The position numbers and the translations under genes were made by a program. Shown here in pieces: positions 23,481 to 32,824 of a stretch of DNA of 32,824 bases (its first letter is position 1; every line of letters begins with the position of its first letter). The notes beneath the pieces are model-generated. The model had not been told where the DNA came from, ran no database searches, and worked only from the letters and a program-made list of their open reading frames with translations. The DNA lies in NCBI GenBank assembly GCA_009694215.1, contig SHVN01000024.1, forward strand, positions 1 to 32,824, read 5' to 3'. This DNA comes from Xanthobacteraceae bacterium. GTDB lineage: Bacteria; Pseudomonadota; Alphaproteobacteria; Rhizobiales; Xanthobacteraceae.

Positions 23481-23623
23481 AGTTACCTATGGCCCGGTCT
23501 CGAAGAGCACCGGAATTCTCAGCCCCCCAGCCCCCCGGGGCTTGAAGAGGCCGGGCCAGTTTCTTCGCGTACGGTTCAATCCCCCAACGCTTCTAGGGCC
23601 GGCTTCACAGTCGGCCCTTTTTT
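23481..23623 (+). ncRNA. Candidate structured small RNA with its own terminator
   Basis: In the 398-base gap between two - strand genes, the + strand holds a 12-base-pair stem, TGGCCCGGTCTC (23490-23501) with GAGGCCGGGCCA (23547-23558), all Watson-Crick except one U-G. It encloses a second hairpin, AGCCCC/GGGGCT (23521-23526 with 23537-23542). An intrinsic terminator (23595-23623) follows. No ORF on the + strand explains the terminator, and both neighbouring genes run the other way. I do not recognise 6S, SRP, tmRNA or RNase P RNA landmarks. The 5' end is not defined and no clear promoter was seen. This is inference from secondary structure only. Confidence 0.4.
23595..23623 (+). terminator. 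Intrinsic terminator with no upstream protein gene on its strand
   Basis: Stem AGGGCCG (23595-23601) / CGGCCCT (23612-23618), loop GCTTCACAGT, then a run of T to 23623. The T-run is on the + strand only, so it serves transcription from left to right. It supports the candidate small RNA. Confidence 0.8.
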
Positions 23624-23639
23624 CATGCGCACACACCGC

Positions 23640-23669
23640 CGTCATGCCCGCGCTTGTCGCGGCATGACG
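23640..23669. repeat. Short interspersed palindrome
   Basis: Arms CGTCATGCC / GGCATGACG with an inner GCG/CGC pairing. This resembles the 'GTCATGCCCG...CGGGCATGAC' intergenic palindromes widespread in alphaproteobacterial genomes. It lies 36 bases downstream of the stop of the DUF1223 gene and may work as a bidirectional stop or mRNA stabiliser. Confidence 0.6.
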
Positions 23670-23705
23670 AACATCGGGGAAATGCTCGCGGAAAGAAATC
23701 AGGGC

Positions 23706-24464
23706 TCACTTCAGCGCGATCTGCGCCGCGCCGATCATCAGCTTGGGCGCGCTGGCGACGCCGCTCTGCACCATCACCGCGGCGGCATCGATATTGTTGC
23801 CGGACTGGACGTCCTTGAGCGGCACGTTGAAGGTTTCGGCCTTGCCAGTCCAATCGCCGAGCTTGATCCAGCGCCGCACCACGTTGGTGTAGGTGATGCT
23901 GCGGCCGCCGTTCTCACCGCGGCCGATCGAGACCGGGATCGACCGGGTGATCGGGCACAGCCAGATTTCTGCCTGCCCCTTTTCATCCTTGGACGCCGGC
24001 ACCGTCACCGTCAGCTTGTCGCCGGCCTGCTCGATCTTCACCGCAAGCGTCAGCGGCGCGCTCTGGTCGCGCATCTGCCGGATCGCACGCTCGATCGCCG
24101 CCTTGTCGCTGCCGAGCACGTGAACCGCGCCGTCGATCACCGCCTGCGGCGTGTAGACCTGACGATCGCCGCGCGACTTGGCATAGGCGCGCTGACGGTT
24201 GCTGTGGCCGTTCAGCGCCAGCGTGTCCTTCCAGCCGAGATAATCCCAATAGTCCACCGCGAGGCTCACGGCGATGACCGACGGGTCCTTCGCGTATTCC
24301 TCAATCAGCTTGTCGGCGGCCGGGCAGGATGAGCAGCCCTGGCTGGTGAACAGCTCAATGACGGCGCGCGGCTCGGCCTGCGCGGATTGATTCACGAGCA
24401 CGGCAAGGCAGCCGAGCGCGGGAAGAGTGAGGGCAAGCGAGGACGCTACCCGGAGGCAACCCAT
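23706..24464 (-). CDS. DUF1223 secreted thioredoxin-like protein
   Basis: 252 residues. A signal peptide (about 1-30, ending SAQA-EP) leads into a thioredoxin-like domain: AVIELFTSQGCSSCPAADKLIEEY with a CSSC motif (Cys44, Cys47), then VSLAVDYWDYLGWKDTLA, RQRAYAKSRGDRQVYTPQAVIDG and a C-terminal beta-rich part. This matches DUF1223, a family of exported proteins with no established role; the CxxC suggests a redox function. ATG 24464 has GGGAGA seven bases upstream. The frame is open to 24581, but the extra part lacks signal-peptide character. Confidence 0.9.
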   Translation of the reverse strand: MGCLRVASSLALTLPALGCLAVLVNQSAQAEPRAVIELFTSQGCSSCPAADKLIEEYAKDPSVIAVSLAVDYWDYLGWKDTLALNGHSNRQRAYAKSRGDRQVYTPQAVIDGAVHVLGSDKAAIERAIRQMRDQSAPLTLAVKIEQAGDKLTVTVPASKDEKGQAEIWLCPITRSIPVSIGRGENGGRSITYTNVVRRWIKLGDWTGKAETFNVPLKDVQSGNNIDAAAVMVQSGVASAPKLMIGAAQIALK

Positions 24465-24535
24465 GGCAATCTCCCTACCCCCGTGCCCCGCCAAGCCTTT
24501 TAGATTCTGCGTGGGTGTCATACCGGGGAAGTAAA

Positions 24536-24571
24536 TCACCCGCCACTCACTTCGCGGTGAGGGACGGGTGA
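24536..24571 (-). terminator. Hairpin downstream of acnA, possible transcription stop
   Basis: Arms TCACCCG (24536-24542) / CGGGTGA (24565-24571) enclose CTCAC (24546-24550) / GTGAG (24557-24561). It is placed 34 bases after the acnA stop. Only a weak T-rich tract (GATTTACTT) follows on the - strand, so it may be a repeat rather than an efficient terminator. Confidence 0.4.
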
Positions 24572-24604
24572 CGGAGATCATAGCCCAAGGATCTGGCCCG
24601 CGGT

Positions 24605-27385
<2,781 letters not shown>

Positions 27386-27629
27386 GACTTCGGGTTCCAT
27401 CCGCAACGACGCGGGAGCGATCAGCAACCCTGGTCTAAATGCCTGCCAGGACTAGCCTATAACCCCCGAGCCGCAAACGTGCGCGGATCGTTCAGCGCCG
27501 CGCGGCCTGTTGGTTTATAAGAGCTTTTTTCGCGCTCTGCTAGACAAACGAGAATAGCTCGAAGCTGGGGGACTGCGTTGCAGGCATATCGGGTAGGACG
27601 CGGGCCCCATGCCTGCGAGATGGGCAGAG

Positions 27630-28232
27630 ATGCGGCTTGAGGGAAGCGGCCTCACCTGCGTCCGGGGCGGCCGCGAGGTCTTTGCAGGCCTTGGATTTTC
27701 GGTTGCCGGCGGGGAGGCCCTGCTGGTCACCGGGCGCAATGGCGCCGGCAAATCCTCGCTCCTGCGCATGATCGCGGGCCTAGTCCGGATCGCCGGGGGG
27801 CAGTTCGCCGTCACCGGCGTGGATGCCGAAAAGACCATCCCGGAGCAGGCCCACTATCTCGGCCATCTGGACGCGCTGAAACCGTCGCTCACTGTCGCGG
27901 AGAACCTGGGATTTTGGGCGCGCTATCTTGGCGGCGGCGCCCCCCCGCAAACGGCCCTCGCCACCGTCGGACTGGCCGCTCTGGCCGATCTGCCAGCCGC
28001 TTATCTGTCGGCCGGGCAGCGGCGCCGGCTGTCCATCGCGCGCCTCCTGGCCGTGCAGCGGCCGATCTGGCTTCTGGATGAGCCAACCTCGGCGCTGGAC
28101 CGCGAGGCCCAGGACGCGCTCGCCGGCCTGATGCGGCAGCATCTTTCCGGGGGCGGGTTGATCGTGGCGGCGGCGCATGGGCCGATCGGGCTCGAGCGGG
28201 CGAAGGAATTGCGGGTCGGAGCGGACGCATGA
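27630..28232 (+). CDS. ccmA: Heme exporter ATP-binding protein CcmA
   Basis: 200 residues. Walker A is GRNGAGKS (35-42), signature [15 protein letters not shown], Walker [12 protein letters not shown] and the H-loop AAAHG. The shortened signature (LSAGQRRR) and small size are typical of CcmA. It drives release of holo-CcmE from CcmC with CcmB. ATG 27630 (MRLEGSGL) has GGGCAGAG just upstream; ATG 27609 is an in-frame alternative adding seven residues. It is the first gene of the ccm cluster, and its stop overlaps ccmB by four bases. Confidence 0.95.
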   Translation: MRLEGSGLTCVRGGREVFAGLGFSVAGGEALLVTGRNGAGKSSLLRMIAGLVRIAGGQFAVTGVDAEKTIPEQAHYLGHLDALKPSLTVAENLGFWARYLGGGAPPQTALATVGLAALADLPAAYLSAGQRRRLSIARLLAVQRPIWLLDEPTSALDREAQDALAGLMRQHLSGGGLIVAAAHGPIGLERAKELRVGADA

Positions 28233-28909
28233 GCCCGCTCCTGAATCCGCTCTTAGCGCTGTTCCTCCGCGACGTCCGCCTCGCCATCCGCGTCGGCGGC
28301 GGCGGCGGCATCGGCGTGCTGTTTTTCCTGATCGTGACGGTGCTCATGCCCTTCGCCATAGGCCCCGATCTGGCGTTGCTCGGCCGAATCGGCCCCGCGA
28401 TCCTGTGGCTGGGCGCGCTGCTCGCCAGCCTTCTGACCCTGGACCGGCTGTTCGCCGCCGACCACGAGGACGGCTCGCTCGATCTCATCTCGATGAGCGA
28501 AACCCCGCTCGAACTGGCGATCGCAACCAAGGCCGCCGCGCACTGGCTCACCACCGGCCTGCCGCTCGTCATCGCGACGCCGTTCCTCGGCCTGTTCATG
28601 AACCTCGACGGCACCGCCAGCGCCGCCGTCGCGCTGACGCTGCTCGCCGGCACGCCGGCGCTGACCTTCGTCGGCCTGATCGGAGCGGCCCTGTCGGTGG
28701 CCTTACGGCGCGGCGGATTGCTGCTCGCGGTGCTGGTGCTGCCGCTTACCGTGCCGGTGCTGATCTTCGGCGTCGCGGCGTCGAACGCCGCCATCGTCGG
28801 TCCGGTGCCGTTCGGCACCCCGTTCACGATCCTGTGCGCGCTGACGCTTGTAAGCCTTGTCGTGGGCATCTTTGCCGCAGCGGCGGCCTTGCGGCAGGGA
28901 ATGGAGTGA
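28229..28909 (+). CDS. ccmB: Heme exporter membrane protein CcmB
   Basis: 226 residues, six hydrophobic segments. The conserved N-terminus [18 protein letters not shown] is followed by [14 protein letters not shown] and, later, [19 protein letters not shown]. These are diagnostic for CcmB, the membrane subunit of the CcmABCD complex for cytochrome c heme delivery. The start ATG overlaps the ccmA stop (ATGA), implying translational coupling. Confidence 0.95.
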   Translation: MSPLLNPLLALFLRDVRLAIRVGGGGGIGVLFFLIVTVLMPFAIGPDLALLGRIGPAILWLGALLASLLTLDRLFAADHEDGSLDLISMSETPLELAIATKAAAHWLTTGLPLVIATPFLGLFMNLDGTASAAVALTLLAGTPALTFVGLIGAALSVALRRGGLLLAVLVLPLTVPVLIFGVAASNAAIVGPVPFGTPFTILCALTLVSLVVGIFAAAAALRQGME

Positions 28910-28981
28910 CGCAATGGCTTGTTTCACCAAGGGCGCATCCGCCACATTGCGCTCAACATCGTTGCCTCAGGTGGTAGCCCC

Positions 28982-29722
28982 ATGGCCCTGATCGACCTCG
29001 CCAATCCCACACGGTTCCTCTCGCTCGCCCGGCCGACGCTGCCGTGGCTGGCCGGGCTGACCGCCGCGGTCTTCGCGGTCGGGCTCGTTCTCACCCATGG
29101 CGCGCCGGACGACTACCAGCAGGGCGCAACCGTGAAGATCATGTTCATCCATGTGCCGTCGGCGTGGCTCGGCATGTTCGGCTGGACGCTGATGAGCGCG
29201 GCGGCGCTCGGCACCCTGGTCTGGCGCCATCCGCTGGCCGACGTCGCGGCCAAGGCCGCGGCTCCGATCGGCGCCGCTTTCACCTTCCTCTGCCTCGTCA
29301 CCGGCTCGCTGTGGGGCCGGCCGATGTGGGGCACCTATTGGGTCTGGGATGCGCGGCTCACTTCGGTGCTGCTCCTGTTCCTGATGTATCTCGGCGTGAT
29401 CGCGCTGTGGCGCACGGTCGAGGACCCCTCGCGCGCCGCCCGCGCCGCCGCGATCCTGACGCTCGTCGGCGCGATCAACCTGCCGATCATCAAGTGGTCG
29501 GTCGACTGGTGGAACACGCTGCACCAGCCGGCTTCGGTGGTGAAGCTCGGCGGGCCGGCGATCCATCCGACCATCCTCCTGCCGCTCATGGTGATGGCAT
29601 TGGCCTTCACGCTGTTGTTTCTGACGCTGCACCTGGCCGCCATGCGCAACGAGATCTTGCGGCGGCGCGTGCGCACGCTGATGCTGATGCAAGCGCAGGC
29701 CGCGCCGGGAAGTGGATCATGA
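28982..29722 (+). CDS. ccmC: Heme transport protein CcmC
   Basis: 246 residues, six membrane segments. It has the WWD heme-binding motif as WGRPMWGTYWVWDARLTS (111-128). The two axial-ligand histidines lie in MFIHVPSAW (His57) and WNTLHQPAS (His180). CcmC loads heme onto the chaperone CcmE. ATG 28982 is preceded by AGGTGG. The 72-base gap after ccmB is the largest inside the cluster. Its stop overlaps ccmD. Confidence 0.96.
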   Translation: MALIDLANPTRFLSLARPTLPWLAGLTAAVFAVGLVLTHGAPDDYQQGATVKIMFIHVPSAWLGMFGWTLMSAAALGTLVWRHPLADVAAKAAAPIGAAFTFLCLVTGSLWGRPMWGTYWVWDARLTSVLLLFLMYLGVIALWRTVEDPSRAARAAAILTLVGAINLPIIKWSVDWWNTLHQPASVVKLGGPAIHPTILLPLMVMALAFTLLFLTLHLAAMRNEILRRRVRTLMLMQAQAAPGSGS

Positions 29723-29910
29723 ATCTTTTTTCCTCTCTGGGGCCTCACGCCGCCTTCATCGTCGCGGCCTATGCGGTGGCCGCGCTGACGGTCGCGGGCC
29801 TGATCGGCTGGATCTGGATCGATCACCGCGCGCAGAAACGCCGGCTGGCCCTGCTTGAAATGGGCGGCGTGACGCGCCGTTCCGATCGCGCCGCCGGGAG
29901 GCCCGCATGA
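29719..29910 (+). CDS. ccmD: Heme exporter protein CcmD
   Basis: 63 residues: a single membrane helix (AAFIVAAYAVAALTVAGLIGWIWI) followed by a basic cytoplasmic tail (DHRAQKRRLALLEMGG). This is the standard layout of CcmD, which stabilises the CcmABC-CcmE complex. It overlaps ccmC and ccmG by four bases at each end (ATGA both times), so its start is fixed by context even though the gene is short. Confidence 0.92.
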   Translation: MNLFSSLGPHAAFIVAAYAVAALTVAGLIGWIWIDHRAQKRRLALLEMGGVTRRSDRAAGRPA

Positions 29911-30503
29911 GCGCCGCCTCACAGAGCCCGGCGCCGGTGCAACGGCGCCGCCTGATCGTGCTGCTACCGCTCGTGCTGTTCCTCGCGCTCGCGGCGCTCT
30001 TCCTATACCGGCTCGGCGCCGGCGATCCGTCGAAGCTGCCGTCCGCATTGATCGGCCGGCCGATGCCCAACACGCCGCTGCCGCCGCTCGCGGGTCTCTT
30101 GCGCGACGGCGCGCCGGTGCCCGGCATCGCCAGCGAGGGGTTCAAGGGCGCAGTGTCGCTGGTCAACGTGTGGGCGTCGTGGTGCGTGCCATGCCACGAC
30201 GAGATGCCGCTGCTGATGCAGCTTGCCGACGACAAGCGCATCCGCGTCATCGGCATCAACCACAAGGACCAGCCGGAGAACGCGCGGCGCTTCATCGGCC
30301 GCTACGGCAATCCGTTCACGGCGGTCGGCGCCGACATGAACGGCCGCGCCTCGATCGACTGGGGCGTGTACGGCGTGCCCGAGACCTTCGTGATCGGGCG
30401 CGACGGCCGCGTCGCCTACAAGCTGGTCGGCCCGATCACCGCCGGAAATCTCGAAGCCGCGCTCAAGCCGCAGCTCGAGAAGGCGCTTGCCGCCACACCG
30501 TGA
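29907..30503 (+). CDS. ccmG: Thiol:disulfide interchange protein CcmG (DsbE)
   Basis: 198 residues. An N-terminal membrane anchor (RLIVLLPLVLFLALAALFLYRL, about 15-36) precedes a periplasmic thioredoxin fold with active site WASWCVPCHDEMP (Cys93, Cys96), the cis-proline loop GVPETFVI and YKLVGPIT. It reduces apocytochrome c cysteines before heme attachment. It is last in ccmABCDG; ccmE, ccmF and ccmH are not in the window. Confidence 0.96.
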   Translation: MSAASQSPAPVQRRRLIVLLPLVLFLALAALFLYRLGAGDPSKLPSALIGRPMPNTPLPPLAGLLRDGAPVPGIASEGFKGAVSLVNVWASWCVPCHDEMPLLMQLADDKRIRVIGINHKDQPENARRFIGRYGNPFTAVGADMNGRASIDWGVYGVPETFVIGRDGRVAYKLVGPITAGNLEAALKPQLEKALAATP

Positions 30504-30581
30504 CAGGCGTTTAGCCAACGCTCCGCAACCCGTATTCTTTGTTTTCCGGGCCCCGGGTAGGCCCGTATCCCCGTTTCCTTC

Positions 30582-30599
30582 TCCCCTCGCATGAGGGGA
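30582..30599. repeat. Small perfect palindrome downstream of ccmG
   Basis: TCCCCTC GCAT GAGGGGA, 7-base arms with a 4-base loop, in the gap between the convergent ccmG and the small membrane-protein gene. No T-run follows on the + strand, so terminator function is uncertain. Confidence 0.4.
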
Positions 30600-30645
30600 T
30601 GGAGCGGCGAGGAAATAACAACACTGTCCCCAAAAAAGCAGAACT

Positions 30646-30999
30646 CTATTTGACGAAAAGTTGTGCGATCCACATTATTAGAAACATGAGCGGAACCGTG
30701 AAGGTGAAACCGCCGAACCATGTTCCAAATCCGACCTGGAGGCCCCGCTCTTGGAAACCAATTAAGATCGATTTTCCCATGAATAGCCACGGCATCGCGA
30801 TGCCGACGATTAAAGCCATCCAATACCATTGCACGGCCGCCCCCAAAAATCCGATTGAGAAAATATCAGCAAAGGTTCCGCCCCGAAAGAGCTGCGCCCT
30901 TTGCAGCGAACGCCCATCATCTGGGCGGCCAGGGATAAGGCTTACAGGCTGTCGTGCGACATTGTGGTAGTTTAAAGTTATGACTGTTGGTGGGGACAT
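30646..30999 (-). CDS. Small hypothetical membrane protein
   Basis: About 117 residues from ATG 30999 (MSPPTVITLNYHNVARQPVSL). The start is uncertain: the frame is open to 31074, no good ribosome site is visible, and a GTG near 30836 is another option. Two hydrophobic segments stand out, WYWMALIVGIAMPWLFMG and FTVPLMFLIMWIAQLFV, separated by KSILIGFQERGLQVGFGTWFGG. I do not recognise a family. The stretch is richer in A and T than its neighbours, suggesting acquired DNA. Aromatic and glycine content looks like real protein rather than a shadow frame. Confidence 0.55.
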   Translation of the reverse strand: MSPPTVITLNYHNVARQPVSLIPGRPDDGRSLQRAQLFRGGTFADIFSIGFLGAAVQWYWMALIVGIAMPWLFMGKSILIGFQERGLQVGFGTWFGGFTFTVPLMFLIMWIAQLFVK

Positions 31000-31141
31000 G
31001 AAGCCGATGGCCCGGCGCGGAGGCGAAGGACAAGGCGCTCCGAGCGGGCTGAGGTCGGGTTGAGATCGTCGCACCCACCTTGTCAGCTCTGACGGCGAGG
31101 GCGCATGCTGCCCACCGGAAGCTGATCATCGGGAGGTGGAA

Positions 31142-32131
31142 ATGTCTACTCGCTGGCTGCTCGTATTGAGCATCGTTTCCGGCATCGCTGTGGCTCTTCC
31201 CGCGGGCGGCGCGCCGCCCGCGGCCGCCGAGGATTACCCGGCGCGCAACGTCACCATCATCGTGCCGTTCACGCCGGCCGGCTCAACCGACATCCTGGCG
31301 CGGATGGCGGCGCTGGCCTGGGAGCAACGTCTCGGCAAGTCCTTCGTCGTTGAGAACCGCCCCGGCGCCGGCCAGCAGATCGGCGTCAACGCGGTCGCGA
31401 AAGCGGCGCCCGACGGCTACACGCTGCTGATGGCGACCAGTTCGGCGATGGCGATCAATCCGACGCTCTACAAGAAAATCGCCTACGACCCGGTGAAGGA
31501 TTTCCAGCCGATCGCGATGATGGCGCATCTGCCGTTCATCCTGGTGGTCAACAATGACCTGCCGGTGAAGAGCCTCGCCGAATTCATCACCTACGCCAAA
31601 GCCAATCCGGGCAAGCTCAGCTACGGCTCCGGCGGCGTCGGCGCCTCGCATCATCTCTACGGCGAGTTGTTCAAGAGCCTGACCGGCATCCAGATGACGC
31701 ACGTGCCGTACAAGGGCACCGTGCCGGCGCTCAACGACGTGATCGCCGGCCACATCCAGGTGCTGTTCTCCGATACGCCGCCGGCGCTGCCGCAGATCCA
31801 GGGTGGCAAGGTTCGCGCCCTCGGTGTCACCACGGCAAAGCGCATCGCGGCGGCGCCCGCCATCCCGCCGATCAACGACACCGTGCCGTTCGATTCTGCG
31901 CCGTGGCAGATGCTCAACGCGCCGGCCGGCACGCCGAAGCCGATCGTCGACCGGCTGCACAAGGAGATCGTGGCCTATATCGCCAGCGCCGACGGCCAGA
32001 AGAAGCTGGCCGACATGGGGCTGATGCCTGGCGCGCCGACCTCGCCGGCGGAGCTTTCGAAGTTCGTCGAGCGCGAGGTGGCGGCGTGGGGCAAGGTGGT
32101 GCAGAAGGCCGGCGCCGCGGGCATCGAGTGA
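31142..32131 (+). CDS. Tripartite tricarboxylate transporter substrate-binding protein (Bug/TctC family), second copy
   Basis: 329 residues. A signal peptide ends PAAA-EDYP (cleavage after about residue 29). Landmarks are YPARNVTIIVPFTPAGSTDILARMAA, FVVENRPGAGQQIGVNAVAKAAPDGYTLL, GGVGASHHLYGELFKSLTG, THVPYKGTVPALNDVIAGHIQVLF and PAGTPKPIVDRLHKEI. ATG 31142 has GGGAGG six bases upstream; the GTG at 31136 overlaps that site and is unlikely. No TctA/TctB is nearby. It differs clearly from the copy at 11616, so it is not a recent duplicate. Confidence 0.93.
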   Translation: MSTRWLLVLSIVSGIAVALPAGGAPPAAAEDYPARNVTIIVPFTPAGSTDILARMAALAWEQRLGKSFVVENRPGAGQQIGVNAVAKAAPDGYTLLMATSSAMAINPTLYKKIAYDPVKDFQPIAMMAHLPFILVVNNDLPVKSLAEFITYAKANPGKLSYGSGGVGASHHLYGELFKSLTGIQMTHVPYKGTVPALNDVIAGHIQVLFSDTPPALPQIQGGKVRALGVTTAKRIAAAPAIPPINDTVPFDSAPWQMLNAPAGTPKPIVDRLHKEIVAYIASADGQKKLADMGLMPGAPTSPAELSKFVEREVAAWGKVVQKAGAAGIE

Positions 32132-32142
32132 CGATGCGCTGA

Positions 32143-32517
32143 TGTGGCGCTGACGTTGCTGCGCGCGCTGGGCAAGCTGCTTTTCGCGCAAAGCTGCGTG
32201 AGGCGTATCAAGGGAAGTGCGCAGTCACCGGTTGCAATGTCCCCGAAGTGCTAGAAGCGGCGCACATCCAAGTCAAAAAGAATGTAGACCTGAACCACCT
32301 TAGCAACGGCCTTTTGTTACGCGCCGACATTCATGCGCTTTTCGATGGCGGGTTGATTGCGATCTCCAAAGATGGCTCACGTTTGGAGATTAGCACTACA
32401 ATTGCAAACAGCCCTTATGCCTCCTTGAACGGCACGGCCATTTTCAGGCCGAAGTCTGGCGTCCCATCCAAAGAGAACATACTCCATCACCGTCGTCGTT
32501 CCGGGTTTTCAGTGTAA
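32143..32517 (+). pseudogene. HNH endonuclease, 5'-truncated (HNH_2-type domain)
   Basis: The frame is open from just after TGA 32140-32142. It reads RAGQAAFRAKLREAYQGKCAVTGCNVPEVLEAAHIQVKKN and so on to TAA 32515-32517. This is the complete C-terminal HNH domain of a common phage/restriction-type family: the first His lies in LEAAHI, the Asn in NGLLL and the second His in ADIHALFD, with a CxxxxC pair before them. There is no start codon upstream of the domain: the only in-frame candidate, GTG 32248, would remove the two cysteines. The N-terminal part that normally precedes it is absent. The sequence becomes A+T-richer than the preceding gene. It is best read as a remnant of a mobile or defence gene. 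Confidence 0.7.
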
Positions 32518-32824
32518 GCGGCCTATGCAACTGCCAACTTCGCGCCTTAAGCGCGGTGCCCCAAAAGGTGCCCCGAGATACATCGTATCGCCCAACTAAT
32601 TGGTAATACTGGCATAAGATGCATACGCGCGCCGGGGCTCCACCGCGGCGCCATTGTCGGGCGCCGCGCCTTGCCCCGTCATCCGACGCCGCTTAAGACG
32701 ACGCCCTCAATGAGCGAGGCTGCGGCAAATATAGGGGCGCCGGAGCGAGCGGGGATAAGTTCTTTTTGTGAGCAAATTCGCGAATACAAAAGCCGTACCT
32801 CACCACCGGTGACAGAGTGCCCCG
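32518..32824. other. Right-edge region without an assignable gene
   Basis: It contains a palindrome GCGC-CTTAA-GCGC (about 32542-32554) and a direct repeat GGTGCCCC at 32555-32562 and 32567-32574. A 28-codon - strand ORF runs from ATG 32682 to TAG 32596 (MTGQGAAPDNGAAVEP...), preceded on that strand by a TATATT box near 32730. That ORF could be the surviving 5' end of a gene cut by the event that left the HNH remnant, but this is speculative. No tRNA or known RNA was seen. Confidence 0.3.

Noticed and set aside
32518-32824. tRNA, tmRNA or attachment site at the right edge
   Set aside because: No cloverleaf, T-loop or tmRNA tag pattern could be found; the direct GGTGCCCC repeat is too short to call an att site.

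Overview
The window is G+C-rich chromosomal DNA from an alphaproteobacterium, most likely of the order Hyphomicrobiales (Rhizobiales), in the Bradyrhizobium/Rhodopseudomonas/Xanthobacteraceae neighbourhood. The basis is the gene order mdh-sucC-sucD-sucA-sucB-...-lpd, acnA divergent from ccmABCDG, a DUF2794 protein, and two orphan tripartite-tricarboxylate (Bug-type) binding proteins. Genus cannot be fixed from sequence reading alone.

Layout. (1) 1-590: remains of two different IS3-family elements. The 3' end of one (+ strand) lies inside the truncated orfB of the other (- strand). The second element in turn cuts off a small A+T-richer ORF just downstream of lpd. (2) 835-11441, all on the - strand: a TCA-cycle cluster transcribed mdh, sucC, sucD, sucA, sucB, a secreted caspase-like protein, lpd. 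It encodes malate dehydrogenase, succinyl-CoA synthetase and all three components of 2-oxoglutarate dehydrogenase. A plausible sigma70-type promoter sits before mdh. Two copies of an interspersed double-hairpin repeat occupy the mdh-sucC and sucA-sucB gaps. (3) 11616-15728: a Bug-type binding protein, the ZapE ATPase, a GNAT-like acetyltransferase followed by a shortened relative, and the RNA 2',3'-cyclic phosphodiesterase ThpR. (4) 15739-20392: a TesA-like esterase divergent from an ABC ATPase / unknown membrane protein / FtsX-type permease operon. This resembles the tesA-ybbA-ybbP arrangement of enterobacteria, with one extra gene. (5) 20576-22335: two tandem Bax-inhibitor-1 family membrane proteins, each followed by a clear intrinsic terminator. 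(6) 22410-24464: a MnaT/Pat-like acetyltransferase, DUF2794, a region with a candidate structured small RNA, and a DUF1223 secreted thioredoxin-like protein. (7) 24605-30503: aconitase AcnA divergent from ccmABCDG for cytochrome c maturation. (8) 30646-32824: a small A+T-richer membrane-protein ORF, a second Bug-type binding protein, a 5'-truncated HNH endonuclease and an unassigned right edge.

Most of the window is central metabolism: AcnA, Mdh, SucCD and the OGDH complex cover much of the TCA cycle, and the Ccm genes supply c-type cytochromes for respiration. The less ordinary items are the caspase-like protein embedded in the TCA operon, with a duplicated C-terminal module; the conserved-looking unknown membrane protein inside the ABC operon; the candidate small RNA near 23480-23623; and the IS and HNH scars at the two ends. 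I saw no rRNA, tRNA, CRISPR array or complete prophage.
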